Assembly (NCBI GenBank): GCA_046728115.1
Contig: JBKPDW010000397.1
Span: 1 to 9,815 of the forward strand
Length of the DNA: 9,815 bases
Direction: 5' to 3'
DNA from: CAVSWN01 sp046728115
GTDB taxonomy: Bacteria > Acidobacteriota > Vicinamibacteria > Vicinamibacterales > CAVVIG01
The notes beneath the pieces are model-generated. The model was not told the origin of the DNA and searched no databases. It saw nothing but the letters and a program-made list of their open reading frames with translations. Position numbers and translations under genes: made by a program. The stretch's first letter is position 1. Every line of letters begins with the position of its first letter. This document shows, one piece after another, positions 7,595 through 9,815 of the stretch.

Positions 7595-7698
7595 TCCGAA
7601 TCTGGTAATCGGGTAATTGGGGTCAGTACCCGTTCGTCGCTGACTTCGCGGCCTTTGCCGTCCAGTGGAAGTGAGTGCTGCTCTGGCGACGACGCACG
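7595..7698. other. Intergenic gap between transketolase and ALDH
   Basis: A 104-bp spacer, the first break in the otherwise tight operon. Its ALDH-proximal third is AT-richer than its surroundings and contains the REP-like sequence listed separately. I see no strong rho-independent terminator (no stable stem followed by T residues on the minus strand) and no recognisable promoter, so readthrough from the transketolase gene is the simplest reading. Confidence 0.5.
7604..7631. repeat. Short REP-like sequence with repeated GGTAAT and a half palindrome
   Basis: On the plus strand GGTAAT occurs at 7604-7609 and 7612-7617, and it runs into AATTGGGGTCAGTACCC at 7615-7631. The core GGGTCAGTACCC is a 4-bp inverted repeat (GGGT/ACCC) around CAGT. 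The left flank AATTGGG would make a longer palindrome if it were mirrored by CCCAATT, but the right arm is missing. This resembles one arm of the dispersed intergenic palindromes of GC-rich environmental bacteria. It may be a degenerate remnant, and single-copy chance is not excluded. Confidence 0.35.
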
Positions 7699-9645
7699 TC
7701 AGCTCACCAGATGTTTGGTGCGCGTCAGAACGACGCGCGCCAGCGATGCGGGGTCGAGGCCGTGATGCGCGAGCACCTCGAGATTCGATCCGCACACCGG
7801 CACATCGGTCAACCCGATCGACACCACTTCGGCATTCGTGCGCGTGCGCGCCAGAGCGGCTGCAATCATCACGCCCTGGCCTAGAGCGACATAGTGATTG
7901 TCGAGCGTGACGACCAGCGGACATCGACCAAGCACCTCGGCCACCCACCGATCGTCAATCCGGTTGAGCCAGGGTAGATCGATGACTGCCGCCTGAATTC
8001 CCTGCATCGCCAGTTCGTCGGCCGCTCGCCAGGCGTTCGACATCAGCACGGGCCCGTAGCCGACGAATGCCACGTCGTCGCCCTCGCGAAGTGCTGTGCC
8101 CTGCCCGACTCGGAGAGCGTAGGAGGCTGGATGCGCGTAAGGCAGATCCAGCGGCACGTTGACGAATCGCAGATACGTGCTTCCGTCGTTCTGCTCGACT
8201 GCCCATCGGATGGCCAGACGCGCTTCGCGTTCGCTGCACGGTTCGATCGCTACCAGGCCCGGCACCGATCCGATTGCGGAGATGTCGCGAACTGACTGGT
8301 GTGAATGTCCGGGGCCGCCCGGAATCAACCCCGCCAACGTGCCGACGTAGATGACCCTCGTCCGCTCGGTCGCATTGTTGTAGATCTGCTCGTTCGCCCT
8401 CGTCGTCAGGAAGCACGCGAACGAATGGACGACAGGGAGCACGCCGCGCAGCGCCAGGCCGCCGGCGGCCGACACCATGTGCTGCTCGGCAATCCCGCAC
8501 TCGATGAAGCGTTCGGGCAGCTCCGCCTTGAACGCTTCGATGCCGCAGTCCGACAGCAGGTCCGCATCCATCACGACGATGTCTCTGCGGGCACGTGCCA
8601 TCTGCAGCAGTTCATCGCCGTACGCGAGCACGAGTTTTTCGGGACGGTCGGGCGCAACTCGAACGGGCTGCGGAGCCGCAGCCAATGCCAATCGCGCGAG
8701 ACCACGCGATACGAGGCGATCGTTGATGCGATCGACGAGCTCGGTTGTTGCGGCCACGTAGTTCTCGAGCGAGGGCGCACCGGCGTGAAAGCGGTACGTC
8801 TCGTCACCACAGGCGACGCCGTGCATGAACGACACGCCTTTGCCCTTGATCGTGTCCGCGATGAACGCTTTCGGTTTGTCGGTGACTTCGGCGAATTCGC
8901 GGAATACGTCCGCCAGAACGCGCGGATCGTGACCGTCGTCACGCCGCACGTGCCAGCCGAAGGCTCGAAACTTGTCTTCGATTGGCCCTAGATCGCTGAC
9001 CGCGGCTACCGCGGAGTCCGACTGGAACTTATTGTGATCAACGACAATCGTGATCTCGCCGAGCCGCTCGTTCGCGACCGGCTGAAGCGATTCCCAGATC
9101 TGCCCTTCCTGCAACTCGCCGTCACCCGTCATCACGACGATTCGACCGCTCCGGCCGAGGTAACGATGGGCGCGTGCCATGCCGTAGGCCTTGGCGATCC
9201 CCATTCCGAGCGAACCGGTGTTCGTGACGATACACGGCGTCTCAACGTCCGGGTGGCCCGGAAGGCCGCCGAACCGGCGCAGCCGATGCAAGAGGCTGAA
9301 ATCGAGTTTCTCGAGCGCAATCAGCAGCGAGTACAGCGCGGGGACGTCATGACCCTTCGAGGAAAAGTACAGGTCCGCGTCGGGCGCATCGGAATTCGCG
9401 TCGCGAAGCTCCTCCGTCCACAACCACGTGATGAGATCGGTCGAACTGAAACTCGAGCCGATGTGGCCCGAGCCGGCGTTCATGATCGCGTATAGCGTAT
9501 TGACTCGACAGATGTCGGCAAGGATCTCCGCGCGCGCAAAGCGATCGCCGATTGCCGACCGCGTGCGGCGAATCTCGGCGAGCGGAACAAAAGAAAGCCC
9601 GGCGTCACCGCCGAGCTGTTTATCCGAATGATCCTTCTCGCCCAT
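7699..9645 (-). CDS. Transketolase-like ThDP enzyme, both halves in one chain
   Basis: A 648-residue cytosolic thiamine-diphosphate enzyme that moves a two-carbon ketol unit between sugar phosphates or, here, perhaps a pathway-specific acceptor. The N-terminal diphosphate-binding half has GSGHIGSS (58-65), SSKGHD (95-100), GLPGHPDVE (127-135) and the ThDP/metal motif GDGELQEG (174-181) ending at N205 in DHNKF. The pyrimidine half starts near 336 and has the catalytic glutamate E387 in GIAEQHM plus GGPGHSHQS (443-451). The C-terminal domain begins near 510. GDGELQEGQIWE resembles split two-subunit transketolases more than TktA-type enzymes; here the halves are joined by a short alanine/proline-rich linker (about 315-335). 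An in-frame TAG directly precedes the ATG at 9645, fixing the start, though no good ribosome-binding site is visible. As first gene of a glycan operon, it is likelier to be a pathway enzyme than the housekeeping transketolase. Confidence 0.92.
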   Translation of the reverse strand: MGEKDHSDKQLGGDAGLSFVPLAEIRRTRSAIGDRFARAEILADICRVNTLYAIMNAGSGHIGSSFSSTDLITWLWTEELRDANSDAPDADLYFSSKGHDVPALYSLLIALEKLDFSLLHRLRRFGGLPGHPDVETPCIVTNTGSLGMGIAKAYGMARAHRYLGRSGRIVVMTGDGELQEGQIWESLQPVANERLGEITIVVDHNKFQSDSAVAAVSDLGPIEDKFRAFGWHVRRDDGHDPRVLADVFREFAEVTDKPKAFIADTIKGKGVSFMHGVACGDETYRFHAGAPSLENYVAATTELVDRINDRLVSRGLARLALAAAPQPVRVAPDRPEKLVLAYGDELLQMARARRDIVVMDADLLSDCGIEAFKAELPERFIECGIAEQHMVSAAGGLALRGVLPVVHSFACFLTTRANEQIYNNATERTRVIYVGTLAGLIPGGPGHSHQSVRDISAIGSVPGLVAIEPCSEREARLAIRWAVEQNDGSTYLRFVNVPLDLPYAHPASYALRVGQGTALREGDDVAFVGYGPVLMSNAWRAADELAMQGIQAAVIDLPWLNRIDDRWVAEVLGRCPLVVTLDNHYVALGQGVMIAAALARTRTNAEVVSIGLTDVPVCGSNLEVLAHHGLDPASLARVVLTRTKHLVS

Positions 9646-9652
9646 CTATGCC

Positions 9653-9697
9653 GTCTGATGTCTCACTTCTAACTACTTCTGACTTCTGACTTTTGAC
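9653..9697. repeat. Degenerate 7-bp tandem array (TTCTGAC) upstream of the transketolase
   Basis: On the plus strand, heptads read GTCTGAT, GTCTCAC, TTCTAAC, a 3-base TAC interruption, TTCTGAC, TTCTGAC and TTTTGAC. The consensus is TTCTGAC (GTCAGAA on the transcribed strand). The block is clearly AT-richer than its surroundings. It is bounded by a 6-bp inverted repeat, GCCGTC at 9650-9655 and GACGGC at 9695-9700. It occupies the 5' leader of the transketolase gene, where a ribosome-binding site or promoter would be expected. Confidence 0.75.
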
Positions 9698-9703
9698 GGC
9701 TCA

Positions 9704-9748
9704 GTCCGGAGACATAGGTAACAAAGTTGTCCGGAGACATAGGTAACA
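9704..9748. repeat. Two exact 20-bp direct repeats at the insertion-sequence end
   Basis: The sequence GTCCGGAGACATAGGTAACA occurs at 9704-9723 and again at 9729-9748, with a 5-bp spacer (AAGTT). The second copy is preceded by T, giving a TGT tip as seen in IS481-type ends. The repeats probably serve as terminal and subterminal transposase-binding sites; from my recollection the same CCGGAGACATAGGTAAC motif recurs at the ends of IS481-family elements. Confidence 0.85.
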
Positions 9749-9768
9749 CTTTTCGCCACTGTTTCGCT

Positions 9769-9774
9769 GGAGGA
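9769..9774 (+). promoter_or_regulatory. Shine-Dalgarno site of the transposase gene
   Basis: GGAGGA lies four bases upstream of the ATG at 9779. It is the strongest ribosome-binding site in the window and supports this ATG as the transposase start. Confidence 0.8.
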
Positions 9775-9778
9775 AGCG

Positions 9779-9815
9779 ATGCCGTGGCATGGAGTGTCGC
9801 CTATGGATTTGCGCC
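9779..9815 (+). CDS. IS481-family transposase, N-terminus only (partial)
   Basis: Only 12 codons are present before the right edge, reading MPWHGVSPMDLR. This matches, from memory, the characteristic start of IS481-family DDE transposases (MPWKxxxxMDLR, followed by a helix-turn-helix and an rve integrase core). The catalytic domain is outside the window, so activity or truncation cannot be judged. It is on the opposite strand from, and diverges from, the glycan operon. Confidence 0.7.
   Translation, partial: MPWHGVSPMDLR

Larger units (their letters stand above)
9704..9815 (+). mobile_element. Left end of an IS481-type insertion sequence (truncated by window edge)
   Basis: The doubled end motif, a short leader with an excellent ribosome-binding site, and the start of a transposase with the N-terminus MPWHGVSPMDLR together indicate an IS481-type element reading rightward out of the window. 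The exact tip is uncertain: it lies at the first repeat (9704) or at the TGT of the second (9728). No target-site duplication can be checked because the other end is not in the window. Confidence 0.72.

Noticed and set aside
7595..7948. A 118-codon N-terminal extension of the ALDH
   Set aside because: It overlaps the transketolase 3' end, is arginine-rich and low-complexity, and ALDH family homology begins just after the ATG at 7594.
9653..9697. A short CRISPR-like array
   Set aside because: Units are 7 bp and contiguous without spacers, so it is a simple tandem repeat.

Overview
The window is GC-rich (roughly 60% or more by eye), densely coding bacterial DNA. Apart from a mobile element at the far right, every convincing gene lies on the minus strand, so the region reads right to left as one probable operon. 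Gene content points to a surface-polysaccharide or sugar-nucleotide biosynthesis locus in a free-living bacterium. The codon bias, an IS481-type element and a TTCTGAC heptad array remind me of Acidobacteriota-like genomes, but that placement is weak and rests on recollection, not a search.

Layout in transcription order. Right edge (9704-9815): the left end of an IS481-type insertion sequence reading rightward, with two exact direct copies of a 20-bp end motif and the first 12 codons of its transposase. Then a short degenerate 7-bp tandem array (9653-9697) lies directly upstream of the first operon gene. The operon follows: a one-polypeptide transketolase (9645-7699); a 104-bp gap with a small REP-like sequence; an aldehyde dehydrogenase (7594-6134); a hydrolysing UDP-GlcNAc 2-epimerase of the NeuC/NnaA type (6132-4945, GTG start); a GT-B-like glycosyltransferase candidate (4914-3517, GTG start); a winged-helix regulator joined to a Rossmann-like domain (3517-2873); two extended-SDR NAD-dependent sugar epimerase/dehydratases (2859-1891 and 1776-835); and the N-terminal 279 residues of a UGM/protoporphyrinogen-oxidase-like FAD oxidoreductase (838 to beyond the left edge).

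Spacing is tight: 1 bp between ALDH and epimerase, 30 bp to the GT-like gene, a 1-bp TGATG overlap into the regulator, 13 bp to the first SDR, and a 4-bp ATGA overlap between the second SDR and the FAD enzyme. This suggests translational coupling and one shared pathway. The likely theme is building and modifying a nucleotide-activated sugar: hydrolytic epimerisation releases ManNAc-type sugars, SDRs epimerise or dehydrate, and the FAD enzyme may isomerise or oxidise. The transketolase and ALDH are less usual members and could make or oxidise a two-carbon-modified sugar; that is inference. The embedded EPS-type MarR-like regulator is consistent with control of exopolysaccharide genes. No rRNA, tRNA, CRISPR or prophage gene is visible, and no gene-free stretch exceeds 300 bases.
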